Below, piece by piece: positions 11,873-20,788 of a DNA stretch of 64,000 nucleotides. Location: NCBI RefSeq assembly GCF_905397435.1, contig NZ_CAJPVI010000001.1, forward strand, positions 186,001 to 250,000, in the 5' to 3' direction. This DNA comes from Cupriavidus numazuensis (GTDB lineage: Bacteria > Pseudomonadota > Gammaproteobacteria > Burkholderiales > Burkholderiaceae). How positions within the stretch are numbered: position 1 is the stretch's first letter; each line of letters begins with the position of its first letter. The translations under genes were made by a program, and so were the position numbers. The notes below the pieces were generated by a model, which saw nothing but the letters and a program-made list of their open reading frames with translations, was not told where the DNA came from and ran no database searches.

Positions 11873-12601
11873 TCAGCCGCGCGCCGGCAGGTAGTTGGCC
11901 GGATCGACCGGCTTGCCGTTGCCGCGCACCTCGAAATGCAGGTCGCTGCCGGCGCTGCCCATGCGGCCAACGTCCTGGCCCGCGGCGACGCGCGCGCCTT
12001 CGCTGACCAGCGGCTTGTCGAGGTTGCCGTAGACCGTCAGCCAGTCGTCGCTGTGCTTGACGATCACCAGCATGCCGTAGCCGCGCAGGTCGCCGACATG
12101 GATGGCCCACCCCGCCGCCGCCGCTTTCACCATGCCGCCCGGCGGCACCGCGATGGTCAGGCCCTTGCTCGCGGGCGGCGCGAAGCGTGCGGTGACCTTG
12201 CCGTCGGCGGGCCATTGCAGTCGAGGAGCGCTCGAGGGCGGCTTCGACTGGCCGCCGGCATCCACGCGCGGCGTATCCGTCACAGTCTGCGGCGACGAGC
12301 CTGTTGACGCGGCAGCCGTGCCGGCACCCGGCGGCTTGACGCGAATGAGCTGGCCCACTTCGATGCGGTCCGCGCTCGGCAGATTGTTCCAGCGCACCAG
12401 GTCGCGCACGTTGCGGCGGTGATTGCGCGCGATCGAGTACAGCGTGTCGCCGCTCTCCACGCGGTAGAAGCCGTCCGGCGCGGGTTCGGTGGACATGGTG
12501 CCGCACCCGGCGGCCAGCGCCGCGGAGGCGGCGGCGAGCATCCATCCCAGCATCCGGCGGCGGCCGGCGGTGTCTGCGGTGTCTTGTCTTGTTGGCGTCA
12601 T
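11873..12601 (-). CDS. NlpD-like LysM/M23 lipoprotein, degenerate peptidase
   Basis: Probable envelope lipoprotein of the NlpD/EnvC activator type, which control peptidoglycan amidases rather than cutting wall themselves. The N-terminus has a signal peptide with lipobox LAAGC. A LysM domain follows (YRVESGDTLYSIARNH ... GQLIRV), then a Thr/Ser/Ala-rich linker and an M23/LytM domain. The expected catalytic His of the YxH motif is Asn (VYGNLDK), and the HxH motif is reduced to DLHFE, so it is probably inactive as a peptidase. ATG at 12601, preceded by AGGGA, gives 242 residues. It lies opposite to recJ and prfB, away from the usual surE-pcm-nlpD-rpoS locus, so it may be a second paralogue. Confidence 0.85.
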   Translation of the reverse strand: MTPTRQDTADTAGRRRMLGWMLAAASAALAAGCGTMSTEPAPDGFYRVESGDTLYSIARNHRRNVRDLVRWNNLPSADRIEVGQLIRVKPPGAGTAAASTGSSPQTVTDTPRVDAGGQSKPPSSAPRLQWPADGKVTARFAPPASKGLTIAVPPGGMVKAAAAGWAIHVGDLRGYGMLVIVKHSDDWLTVYGNLDKPLVSEGARVAAGQDVGRMGSAGSDLHFEVRGNGKPVDPANYLPARG

Positions 12602-12783
12602 TCGTCCCTGTTGATATGGTCTTCCGGGGGGGCGACTTGCGTGTGTGCAGCGCGCCTGTAGCGGCCCTATTATCGCCGCCCGCGCCACACGGCCCGCCAG
12701 ATAGACCGTGCGAAGGGCCGTGCGTTCGCTGCGGAATGGGCCGCCAGCGCCTCCCATCGGCGCGATTTACGGCCCGATTCCGC

Positions 12784-12789
12784 TATAAT
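12784..12789 (+). promoter_or_regulatory. prfB -10 box
   Basis: A consensus TATAAT lies 27 bp before the prfB ATG. No good -35 hexamer is visible at 16-18 bp upstream, so the promoter call is partial. Confidence 0.45.
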
Positions 12790-12816
12790 TCAAGGTTTTC
12801 GAAGCGCAGGATCATC

Positions 12817-13921
12817 ATGGAAGCAGAACGCCTCAACGCCATCTCCGGTGCCATCTCCGATCTCCGTTCCCGGACGGAAGATCTACGGGGGTATCTTTGA
12901 CTACGATGTCAAAGTAGGAAGGCTGGAAGAAGTCAACGGTTTGCTGGAAGACCCGGACGTCTGGAACAACCCCAAGCGCGCCCAGGATCTCGGCAAGGAA
13001 AAGAAAGCTCTCGAGGGCGTGGTAAGCGTCCTCGGCAAGCTCACGGACGACCTCAATGGTGCCGATGAGCTGTTCGAGCTCGCCAAGGAAGAAGGCGACG
13101 ACGAAACGCTCGAGTCGATCGAAACCGACGTCAAGGGCTTCGAGGAAATCGTCGCGGGCATGGAATTCCGCCGCATGTTCTCGGGCGAGATGGACCAGGC
13201 CAACGCCTTTATCGACATCCAGGCCGGCGCCGGCGGCACCGAAGCGTGCGACTGGGCGTCGATGCTGCTGCGCCAGTACCTGAAGTACTGCGAGCGCAAG
13301 GGCTTCAAGGCCGAGGTGCTCGAAGAGTCCGAAGGCGACGTGGCCGGCATCAAGAGCGCGACGATCAAGATCGAAGGCGAATACGCGTTCGGCTACCTGC
13401 GCACCGAAACCGGCGTGCACCGCCTCGTGCGCAAGTCGCCGTTCGACTCGTCGGGCGGGCGCCATACGTCGTTCTCGTCGGTGTTCGTGTATCCGGAAGT
13501 CGACGATTCGTTCGAGGTCGAGGTCAACCCGGCCGACCTGCGCGTCGATACCTACCGCGCTTCGGGCGCCGGCGGCCAGCACATCAACAAGACCGATTCG
13601 GCCGTGCGTATCACGCACATGCCGACCGGCATCGTGGTGCAGTGCCAGAACGACCGTTCGCAACACCGCAACCGTGCCGAGGCCATGTCGATGCTGAAGT
13701 CGCGCCTGTACGAGCACGAGATGCGCAAGCGCCAGGCCGAGGCCGACAAGCTCGAAGCCGGCAAGACCGATGTGGGCTGGGGCCACCAGATCCGTTCGTA
13801 CGTGCTGGACCAGAGCCGCATCAAGGACCTGCGTACCAACGTGGAAATGTCCAACACCCAGAAGGTGCTGGACGGCGACCTGGACCCGTTCATCGAGGCC
13901 AGCCTCAAGCAGGGACTGTAA
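12817..13921 (+). CDS. prfB: Peptide chain release factor 2, programmed +1 frameshift
   Basis: Terminates translation at UGA and UAA. Translation starts at ATG 12817 and meets an in-frame TGA at codon 28 (12898-12900). The ribosome must slip +1 on CTT and continue with GAC at 12899, giving 367 residues. The product contains the stop-recognition tripeptide SPF ([14 protein letters not shown]) and the peptidyl-hydrolysis loop [15 protein letters not shown]. This is the autoregulatory design known for RF2: low RF2 favours the shift. The sequence before the shift supplies the first 27 residues, including [16 protein letters not shown]. Confidence 0.96.
12886..12901 (+). promoter_or_regulatory. 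RF2 recoding site
   Basis: CGGGGGTATCTTTGAC combines an internal Shine-Dalgarno-like GGGGG just upstream, the slippery CTT and UGA followed by C (the weakest termination context). The spacing is the same as in the well-studied RF2 signal. Confidence 0.93.
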
Positions 13922-14011
13922 GGCCGCTGCCGTGCCCGCACCGCGGGCATGGCCGGCTGCAACCGCCAACGACTCACCGCCCGGCGCGGCGGCTCCTCCA
14001 ACCGGGGCATC

Positions 14012-14767
14012 ATGAGCGAAGCAGACCACCTCTACATCATCACCGGCGCCTCGCGCGGACTCGGTGCGGCAATGACCAATGCGCTGCTCGTACCGGGCAA
14101 TCGCCTGATATGCGTGGCGCGCAGCCGCAACCTGGAACTCGAGCGTGTCGCCACCATGAGCGGCGTGCCGGTGGCCTGGCACCTGCAGGACCTGTCGCAG
14201 CCCGCGTCGGCCGCGGGCTGGCTATCCAGCGTGCTGGAAAGCCAGGACCCGCCCGCCAGCGTCACGCTGATCCTGAATGCCGGCGTGGTCGAGCCGATCG
14301 GCCCCGTGTCGCGCCTGCAGGAAGGCACGCTGCTGCCGCACCTGCTGACCAACCTGGCCACGCCGATGATCATGACCGGCGCGTTCCTCGATCGCACCGA
14401 GAAGTTCAACTGCCCGCGCAAGGTGCTGGCGATCTCGTCCGGTGCGGCACGCCGCCCGATCGAGGGCTGGAGCGCCTATTGCGCCGGCAAGGCCGGGCTG
14501 GACATGTTCATCCGCTCGGTCAACGCCGAGTACGCCGGCACGCCGGAGCCGCGCACCGTACGCGCAGTGTCGCTGGCGCCGGGCGTGGTCGATACCGGCA
14601 TGCAGGCCACCATCCGCAATGCCGACTTTGCCGGCGTGGAGCGTTTCCGCGACCTGAAGGCGAACCAGCAGCTCGCCTCGGCCGAGGAAACCGCCGGCCG
14701 CATCATCGCCTATCTGCATCGCCCGGACTTCGGCAGCACCGAGCTGGACGACCTGCGCAATTACTGA
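14012..14767 (+). CDS. Short-chain dehydrogenase/reductase
   Basis: An NAD(P)-dependent oxidoreductase of 251 residues. It shows the cofactor motif TGASRGLG at residues 11-18, LNAGVV (the NAG motif) near residue 91, and the catalytic pair in YCAGK with the preceding Ser in ISSGA. The overall pattern (VETLAPGVVDTGMQ-like region, short C-terminus) resembles the sepiapterin/benzil reductase branch (YueD-like), but the substrate is unknown. ATG 14012 was chosen because the conserved N-terminus starts right after it. It sits between prfB and lysS in the same direction, 51 bp before lysS. Confidence 0.85.
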   Translation: MSEADHLYIITGASRGLGAAMTNALLVPGNRLICVARSRNLELERVATMSGVPVAWHLQDLSQPASAAGWLSSVLESQDPPASVTLILNAGVVEPIGPVSRLQEGTLLPHLLTNLATPMIMTGAFLDRTEKFNCPRKVLAISSGAARRPIEGWSAYCAGKAGLDMFIRSVNAEYAGTPEPRTVRAVSLAPGVVDTGMQATIRNADFAGVERFRDLKANQQLASAEETAGRIIAYLHRPDFGSTELDDLRNY

Positions 14768-14818
14768 AGCCATACTGAACCCGCGCGCGGCATGCCGCGT
14801 GCGATCCGACAAGACATC

Positions 14819-16360
14819 ATGACCGAACCCAACCGCGCCCAGGCCGCACCGGCCTCAGACACGCCCGCCGCAGACGAGAACAAGATCATCGCCGAGCGTC
14901 GCGAGAAACTGGCGGCCCTGCGCCAGCAAGGCGTGGCCTTCCCCAACGATTTCCGTCCGACCCACCAGGCCGCCGCGCTGCACGAACAGTACGGCGAAAC
15001 CGACCAGCCCGCGCTGGAAGCGACGCCGGTCGAAGTTGCCATCGCCGGCCGCATGATGCTCAAGCGCGTCATGGGCAAGGCCAGCTTTGCCACCGTGCAG
15101 GACGGCAGCGGCCAGATCCAGTTCTACATCACGCGCGACAAGGTCGGTGAAGACGTCTACGCCGCGTTCAAGCACTGGGACCTCGGCGACATCGTCAGCG
15201 CGCGCGGCGTGCTGTTCCGCACCAACAAGGGCGAGCTGTCCGTGCAGGTGCAGGAACTGCGCCTGCTGTCCAAGTCGCTGCGCCCGCTGCCGGACAAGTT
15301 CCACGGCCTGGCCGACCAGGAAATGAAGTACCGCCAGCGCTATGTCGACCTGATCGTCTCGCCGGAAACCCGCAACACCTTCCGCGCGCGCACCAAGGCG
15401 ATGTCCTCGCTGCGCCGCCATATGTCCGACGCCGGCTTCATGGAAGTCGAAACGCCGATGCTGCACCCGATCCCGGGCGGCGCCGCGGCCAAGCCGTTCA
15501 TCACGCACCACAATGCGCTGGACATGCAGATGTTCATGCGCATCGCGCCCGAGTTGTACCTGAAGCGCCTGATCGTCGGCGGCTTCGAGCGCGTGTTCGA
15601 GATCAACCGCAACTTCCGCAACGAAGGGGTGAGCCCGCGCCACAACCCCGAGTTCACGATGATGGAGTTCTACGCGGCCTACACGGACTACCGCTGGCTG
15701 ATGGACTTCACCGAGAACCTGATCCGCCAGGCCGCCATCGACGCCAGCGGCACTGCGGTGCTGACCTACCAGGGCCGCGAGCTGGACCTGTCGAAGCCGT
15801 TCCACCGCCTGACCATCTGCCAGGCGATCCAGAAGTTCGCGCCGCAATACACCGACGCGCAACTGGCGGATGCCGATTTCCTGCGCACCGAGCTGAAGAA
15901 GTTTGGCGTGAACACCAGCGCGCCGCAGTTCCTGAACGCCGGCATCGGTACGCTGCAACTCGTGCTGTTCGAGGAAACCGCGGAAAGCCAGCTGTGGGAG
16001 CCGACTTTCATCATCGATTACCCGGTGGAAGTTTCGCCGCTGGCACGTGCATCGGATACGGTGCCGGGCATTACCGAACGCTTCGAACTGTTCATCACTG
16101 GCCGCGAGATCGCCAACGGCTTCTCGGAGCTCAACGACGCCGAAGACCAGGCCGATCGTTTCCGCAAGCAGGTCGAGCAGAAGGACGCCGGCGATGAAGA
16201 GGCGATGTACTACGACGCCGACTACATCCGCGCGCTGGAATACGGCATGCCCCCGACGGGCGGCTGCGGCATCGGTATCGACCGCCTGGTGATGCTGCTG
16301 ACGGACAGCCCGAACATCCGCGACGTCATTCTGTTCCCGCACCTGCGCCGCGAAGACTGA
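14819..16360 (+). CDS. lysS: Lysyl-tRNA synthetase (class II)
   Basis: Charges tRNA-Lys. The 513-residue product has an N-terminal OB-fold anticodon-binding domain (about residues 70-180) and a class II catalytic core. Motif 2 reads [20 protein letters not shown] (about residues 262-281) and motif 3 reads [20 protein letters not shown] near the C-terminus. ATG 14819 rather than the upstream ATG 14792 gives the family N-terminus. It is followed by a strong intrinsic terminator. The prfB-lysS linkage is common in proteobacteria. Confidence 0.97.
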   Translation: MTEPNRAQAAPASDTPAADENKIIAERREKLAALRQQGVAFPNDFRPTHQAAALHEQYGETDQPALEATPVEVAIAGRMMLKRVMGKASFATVQDGSGQIQFYITRDKVGEDVYAAFKHWDLGDIVSARGVLFRTNKGELSVQVQELRLLSKSLRPLPDKFHGLADQEMKYRQRYVDLIVSPETRNTFRARTKAMSSLRRHMSDAGFMEVETPMLHPIPGGAAAKPFITHHNALDMQMFMRIAPELYLKRLIVGGFERVFEINRNFRNEGVSPRHNPEFTMMEFYAAYTDYRWLMDFTENLIRQAAIDASGTAVLTYQGRELDLSKPFHRLTICQAIQKFAPQYTDAQLADADFLRTELKKFGVNTSAPQFLNAGIGTLQLVLFEETAESQLWEPTFIIDYPVEVSPLARASDTVPGITERFELFITGREIANGFSELNDAEDQADRFRKQVEQKDAGDEEAMYYDADYIRALEYGMPPTGGCGIGIDRLVMLLTDSPNIRDVILFPHLRRED

Positions 16361-16393
16361 GCGCGGCCGCAAGGAAATACGACGCTGAACAGC

Positions 16394-16423
16394 AAAAACC
16401 CCGCCTCCACGACGGGGTTTTTC
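16394..16423 (+). terminator. lysS terminator
   Basis: Inverted repeat AAAAACCCCG / CGGGGTTTTT with a 9-nt loop, then a T-rich run, 33 bp after the lysS stop. A Rho-independent terminator. Confidence 0.9.
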
Positions 16424-16492
16424 TTTTGATCCGACGATCGGGGATATTAAGGGCAAAGGGGATCAGACGTGTGCGGCCAGATGCACCCCATG

Positions 16493-16498
16493 TATAAT
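16493..16498 (+). promoter_or_regulatory. -10 box for ABC-2 exporter operon
   Basis: TATAAT lies 25 bp before the first gene of the exporter operon and just after the lysS terminator. The -35 region is poor. Confidence 0.45.
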
Positions 16499-16523
16499 CC
16501 CCCGCCCTTCTCGCGCCGCAGCC

Positions 16524-17381
16524 ATGCCACAGATCCTAGTCAGTCAACTGCGCAAGACCTACCGCATCCACGAACGTGATCCGGGCGTGCTCGGTGCGCT
16601 GCGTGCGCTGGTTCGCCCACGCTACCGCACGGTCGAGGCGCTGGCCGGCGTGTCGTTCGAACTGGAGCGCGGCGAACTGCTCGGCTTCATCGGTCCGAAC
16701 GGTGCGGGAAAATCGACGACCATCAAGATCCTCTCGGGCATCCTGCGGCCTGATAGCGGCCGTGTCGAAGTCAACGGCTGCGTTCCGTTCGAAGAGCGCG
16801 AGCGCCATGTCGCCCGTATCGGCGTGGTATTCGGGCAGCGTACGCAGCTGTGGTGGGATCTGCCGGTCGGCGACGGCTTCGCGCTGTTGCGCGATATCTA
16901 TCGGCTCGACCCGGTTCGCTTTGGCCGCACGCGCGACGAGTTGGTGGCGCTGTTGAATCTCGAACGACTGCTCGACCAGCCCGTACGCCAGTTGTCGCTG
17001 GGCCAACGCATGCGCGCCGAGATCGCGGCCGCCCTGCTGCACGAGCCCGATATCCTGTTTCTCGATGAGCCGACTATCGGACTCGACGCCCCGTCCAAGC
17101 TCGCGGTTCGCGACTTTATCCGGCGTGCCAACCGGGAGCGCGGCACCACGGTGCTGCTGACCACGCACGACATGCACGACATCGAGGCACTCGCACGGCG
17201 TGTGATCGTGATCGGCCACGGGCGCGTGCTGGCCGACTGCGACGTCGAGGCCTTGCGGCAGCAGGTGCTGGCCGCGCGCCGTCTCGGTGATGGCCTGCCC
17301 GAGGACGCCGAAGACGAGGGCATGGCCATCGAAGCCGTCATCGCGCGCTTCTACGCGATGCATGGCGCCGCGGAGGCTTAG
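16524..17381 (+). CDS. ABC-2 type exporter ATPase (COG4586-like)
   Basis: ATP-binding subunit of an efflux or export system. It has Walker A IGPNGAGKST near residues 58-67, an LSLGQRMRAEIAAALLHEP signature, and Walker B ILFLDEPTIGLD. The sequence VFGQRTQLWWDLPV after the Q-loop is typical of the COG4586 subgroup that pairs with the COG4587/COG3694 permeases found next. The 285 residues include a short C-terminal extension. The substrate is not evident; relatives are annotated as viologen or daunorubicin-type exporters. It is separated by 3 bp from the first permease gene. Confidence 0.88.
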   Translation: MPQILVSQLRKTYRIHERDPGVLGALRALVRPRYRTVEALAGVSFELERGELLGFIGPNGAGKSTTIKILSGILRPDSGRVEVNGCVPFEERERHVARIGVVFGQRTQLWWDLPVGDGFALLRDIYRLDPVRFGRTRDELVALLNLERLLDQPVRQLSLGQRMRAEIAAALLHEPDILFLDEPTIGLDAPSKLAVRDFIRRANRERGTTVLLTTHDMHDIEALARRVIVIGHGRVLADCDVEALRQQVLAARRLGDGLPEDAEDEGMAIEAVIARFYAMHGAAEA

Positions 17382-17384
17382 GCC

Positions 17385-18224
17385 ATGACGGCGCCGCGCG
17401 AACTCGCGCGACCCTATCTGGCCGCGTTCCGGTCGCGGTTCCTGCAGATGCTGCAGTACCGGCTGGCCGCCTACGCCGGCTTCTTCACGCAGTGCTGGTG
17501 GGGCGGCATCAAGATCATGGTGCTGGCGGCGTTTTACAGCAGCGCCTCGGCGCACGAGGCCCCGCTCACGCTCGGCCAGGTCATCACCTACACCTGGCTG
17601 GCGCAAGGACTGCTGGCGCTGCTGCCATGGGGCGGCGATCCTGAAGTGGCACTAGCTGTCCGCACGGGTGCTGTCGCCTACGACCGGCTGCGGCCGGTCA
17701 ATGCTTATGCGCTGTGGTTTGCACGTACCGCGGGCTGGACGGCAGCGCGCGTGTTGCCGCGCGTGGCGATGATGCTCGCCTTCGCCGGCGTCGTACTGCC
17801 CATTGTCGGACTCGGCGACTGGGCCTGGCAGCCGCCAGCGGGCCTGTCCGCGGGCATGGGTTTCATCGCGTCGGCACTGCTGGCACTGCTGCTATCCACA
17901 TCGCTGGTGATGCTGCTCAATATCGCGGCTGCAGCGGCACTCAATGAACGGGGCATCAATACGCTTGCGGTGCCGGTGGTCATCGTGTTGTCGGGCAACC
18001 TGTTGCCGCTGGCGCTGCTGCCCGATGCCTGGCAGGCGGCGCTGCTGGTGCAGCCACTGGCCGGCGTGATGGACATCCCCGCTCGCATCTACTTCGGACA
18101 ACTCGGCGGCGCGCACATGTTCGCCGCGTTGAGCCTGCAATGCCTGTGGATCGTGCTGCTGGTGGCAACCGGCCACGCGGCCATGGGCCGCACGATGCGC
18201 CGGCTTGAAGTGCAAGGCGGGTAA
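17385..18224 (+). CDS. ABC-2 permease (COG4587-like)
   Basis: Integral membrane subunit of the exporter, 279 residues with about six hydrophobic helices. Examples are the segment around residues 20-40 (RLAAYAGFFTQCWWGGIK), 125-150, 165-190 and 190-215 (VPVVIVLSGNLLPLALLP). Its stop codon overlaps the next start by one base, which supports coupled translation of a heteromeric permease. Confidence 0.85.
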   Translation: MTAPRELARPYLAAFRSRFLQMLQYRLAAYAGFFTQCWWGGIKIMVLAAFYSSASAHEAPLTLGQVITYTWLAQGLLALLPWGGDPEVALAVRTGAVAYDRLRPVNAYALWFARTAGWTAARVLPRVAMMLAFAGVVLPIVGLGDWAWQPPAGLSAGMGFIASALLALLLSTSLVMLLNIAAAAALNERGINTLAVPVVIVLSGNLLPLALLPDAWQAALLVQPLAGVMDIPARIYFGQLGGAHMFAALSLQCLWIVLLVATGHAAMGRTMRRLEVQGG

Positions 18225-19033
18225 TGCGCATGAACTCCCTTGCCTTGTTCGCCCGCCTCGTGACAGCCTCGCTGAGCGGCCAGGCGCGCTATCCCGGCTC
18301 GGCCTTGATGCTGACCTTTGGGCAGTTCCTGGTCACGGGCATCGAGATGGTCGCGGTGTGGGCGCTGTTTCACCGCTTCGGCGATGTGCAGGGCTGGAAA
18401 ATCGGCGAAGTTGCGCTGTTCTACGGGCTCGTGAACTGCATGTTCGCGATTGCCGATGCGCTCGGGCGCGGCTTCGACGTGCTCGGCACCACGTTGCTGC
18501 GCACTGGCGACTTCGACCGCTTGCTGCTGCGGCCACGTCCGCTTGCCCTGCAGCTCATGGGCTACGACGTGCGCGTCAGCCGGCTCGGGCGATTGCTGCA
18601 AGGACTCGCGGTCGTGGCGTTTGCCACGGTACAGGCCGGCATCGCCTGGACGCCGGCATCGGTCGCCATTGCCTTGTTCGCGCTCGCCGGTGGCATCGCA
18701 TTGTTTCTCGGCATCCTGGTGGTGCAAGGCACGCTGTCTTTCTGGACGATCGAAAGCCTGGAAATTGCCAATGTCCTGACATACGGCGGCGTGGAGGCGG
18801 CGCAATACCCGATGGCGCTGTACGCGCGATGGTTCCGCTATGTACTCACATTTGCCGTCCCGCTGGCCTGCGTCGCTTACTACCCGGTGCTGGCCATCCT
18901 GGGCAAGGCCGATCCGCTCGGTGCGCCTGCGTCGCTGGGGCTGGTGTCGCCACTGGCGGGCTTTGTTTTCCTGGCGGCGGCCCTCGGCGCGTGGCGCGTG
19001 GGGGTGCGCCATTACACGTCGACAGGCAGCTAA
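18224..19033 (+). CDS. ABC-2 permease (COG3694-like)
   Basis: Second membrane subunit of the exporter, 269 residues. The conserved YGLVNCMFAIADALGRGFD and TLLRTGDFDRLLLRPRP are typical of this permease family. Six or so hydrophobic segments are seen. ATG 18224 overlaps the preceding TAA; the second Met (18230) is an alternative start. It is the last gene of the three-gene operon. Confidence 0.85.
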   Translation: MRMNSLALFARLVTASLSGQARYPGSALMLTFGQFLVTGIEMVAVWALFHRFGDVQGWKIGEVALFYGLVNCMFAIADALGRGFDVLGTTLLRTGDFDRLLLRPRPLALQLMGYDVRVSRLGRLLQGLAVVAFATVQAGIAWTPASVAIALFALAGGIALFLGILVVQGTLSFWTIESLEIANVLTYGGVEAAQYPMALYARWFRYVLTFAVPLACVAYYPVLAILGKADPLGAPASLGLVSPLAGFVFLAAALGAWRVGVRHYTSTGS

Positions 19034-19156
19034 CGCCGCTAGTCCGAAGGTGGGGGCGGGAATATTCCGTAACAAACAGGCACCGCCCGGCCCCGGCTGC
19101 CATAGCTGCACTTTGCTATGATTCCTGAGCGTCCCCGGCTCATCGGAATCCACAAG

Positions 19157-20182
19157 ATGCAATGCGCCAATCGCAGGACCCGAAGGATCTGGCAGCGTGC
19201 CGCGCCCCTGGCTGGCGGACTGCTGCTCGCCATGCTGCAGCAGGCAGCGCATGGGCAAGAGCTGCTGCTGATGGGCGGCGCTCACACCAACCCGCCGATC
19301 CATGGTGACGATGACCGCAGCGCGGTCTATGCCTACAGCTACCAGCAGAACCTCACTGACAACTGGTACGCGACCTACACCTACCTGAATGAAGGACATG
19401 TGAGCGGCCACCATCGGGACGGCCACAGCGCCCAGCTATGGTGGCGCTGGCTGACACCGGGCCGCCAGTTGGCACTTTCGGTCGGCGCGGGCCCGTACCT
19501 GTTTTTCGACACCACGGAAGCACAGGACGATGGCAGCTATCGAAACCACCATGGGGTCGCACTGCAGGCCAGCGCGGCCGCGACCTGGTATGTCAGCGGC
19601 GGCCCCTGGATGGTGCAGGCTCGCTTTAACCGGACGCAAGCCTGGTCAAGCTTCAGCTCGAACACAGCCTTGCTTGGTGTTGGCTACCAGCTCGATCATG
19701 GCCGGCGCGACGGGCCTTTCATTGCGGGTACGCGTACCACGGCCCTGACGGGCGACGAGCTGACCGTGTTCCTGGGCGCCAGAATCGTGAACAGCTTCGA
19801 ATCGGAAACGGGCTTCGCGGCGGCGGCGGAGTACCGGCACGGGTTCTGGCGAGGCGTGGAAGGAACCATCAGCTACTTCTCGGAAAGCAGCTCCGATCTG
19901 GTTCAGCGCCGCGGCGTGGCAGCGCAGGCATGGCTGAACGGGGGCTTCTTTGACGATCGGCTGACGCTTGGCGTCGGCGCCGGCCCGTACTATGCGACCA
20001 CCCTGCATGTCCGCGGACCCGACGCGGAGGCTTCGCCTTCGCGCTGGTCCGCCCTGCTGACTTTGTCGGCCAGTTACCGGCTCAGCAGCCACTGGCTGGG
20101 CCGAATGTCGTGGAACCGCGTGATGACCGGCTACGACCGCGATGCCGACCTGTTCCTGGCGGGTGTCGGCTATCGCTTCTGA
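19157..20182 (+). CDS. Putative outer-membrane beta-barrel protein
   Basis: I do not recognise a named family. The 341-residue product starts with a basic N-terminus and a hydrophobic signal peptide ending near HGQ (about residue 32). The rest is made of alternating amphipathic strands rich in Tyr, Trp and Gly (AYSYQQNLTDNWYATYTY, LWWRWLTPGRQLALSVGAGPYLFF) and closes with the barrel-type C-terminus GVGYRF, ending in Phe as required by the BAM complex. No catalytic HxSNG-type motif of PldA or PagL is visible. The ATG at 19118 is in frame, but ATG 19157 gives the better signal peptide. Convergent with iscX. Confidence 0.65.
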   Translation: MQCANRRTRRIWQRAAPLAGGLLLAMLQQAAHGQELLLMGGAHTNPPIHGDDDRSAVYAYSYQQNLTDNWYATYTYLNEGHVSGHHRDGHSAQLWWRWLTPGRQLALSVGAGPYLFFDTTEAQDDGSYRNHHGVALQASAAATWYVSGGPWMVQARFNRTQAWSSFSSNTALLGVGYQLDHGRRDGPFIAGTRTTALTGDELTVFLGARIVNSFESETGFAAAAEYRHGFWRGVEGTISYFSESSSDLVQRRGVAAQAWLNGGFFDDRLTLGVGAGPYYATTLHVRGPDAEASPSRWSALLTLSASYRLSSHWLGRMSWNRVMTGYDRDADLFLAGVGYRF

Positions 20183-20197
20183 AGATGAGTCAGCGGC

Positions 20198-20392
20198 TTA
20201 GCTCGCTTCTTCGATCCAGGCAGCCTGGATCGCTTCGAGGATCTTCTCGCCCGAACGCTCCGGCAGGTCGCTGAACCCGTCCAGTTCCAGTACCCACTTG
20301 CGCAGGTCCGTGAAGCGGATCGTCACAGGGTCCACCTCGGGAAACTTGTCATACAGCGCCGCGGCGATGTCGTAGGTATCGGTCCACTTCAT
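20198..20392 (-). CDS. iscX: IscX Fe-S assembly accessory protein
   Basis: A 64-residue acidic adaptor that binds IscS and iron and modulates cluster assembly. Its sequence KWTDTYDIAAALYDKFPEVDP ... VRFTDL-like region matches IscX/YfhJ over its whole length. It is the last gene of the isc operon, 15 bp after fdx. Confidence 0.93.
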   Translation of the reverse strand: MKWTDTYDIAAALYDKFPEVDPVTIRFTDLRKWVLELDGFSDLPERSGEKILEAIQAAWIEEAS

Positions 20393-20407
20393 GGAATTCT
20401 CCGGGCC

Positions 20408-20746
20408 TTAGTGGCCTTCTTTCGCGTGGTTGATGGTGTACTTCGGAATCTCGACGGTCAGGTCTTCGTCGGCAACGATGGCCTGGCATGACAGACGCGA
20501 ATTGGGCTCCAGTCCCCAGGCCTTGTCGAGCAAGTCTTCTTCCTTTTCCTCGGCCTCATTGAGCGAGTCGAAGCCTTCGCGCACGATCACGTGGCAGGTC
20601 GTGCAGGCGCACGACTTCTCGCACGCGTGTTCGATGTCGATGTCATGGGCCAGCAGCGCGTCACAGACGCTGACGCCGGTCTTGGCTTCGATCACGGCCC
20701 CTTCCGGGCAGTATTCGGCGTGGGGCAAAACGATGATCTGTGGCAT
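20408..20746 (-). CDS. fdx: ISC-type [2Fe-2S] ferredoxin
   Basis: Electron donor in Fe-S cluster biogenesis, 112 residues. The cluster ligands follow the adrenodoxin-like pattern CEKSCACTTC (C-x5-C-x2-C), with the fourth Cys in LSCQA. It lies 42 bp after hscA and before iscX, the standard isc order. Confidence 0.95.
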   Translation of the reverse strand: MPQIIVLPHAEYCPEGAVIEAKTGVSVCDALLAHDIDIEHACEKSCACTTCHVIVREGFDSLNEAEEKEEDLLDKAWGLEPNSRLSCQAIVADEDLTVEIPKYTINHAKEGH

Positions 20747-20788
20747 GTCGTGTCCTGTATTGATGCTGTGCGATGCGGAAGCCGGTGA

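Noticed and set aside
9433..11970. An 845-codon frame antisense to recJ and the COG4255 gene
   Set aside because: Same G+C shadow effect; it spans two well-supported genes and has no recognisable motif.
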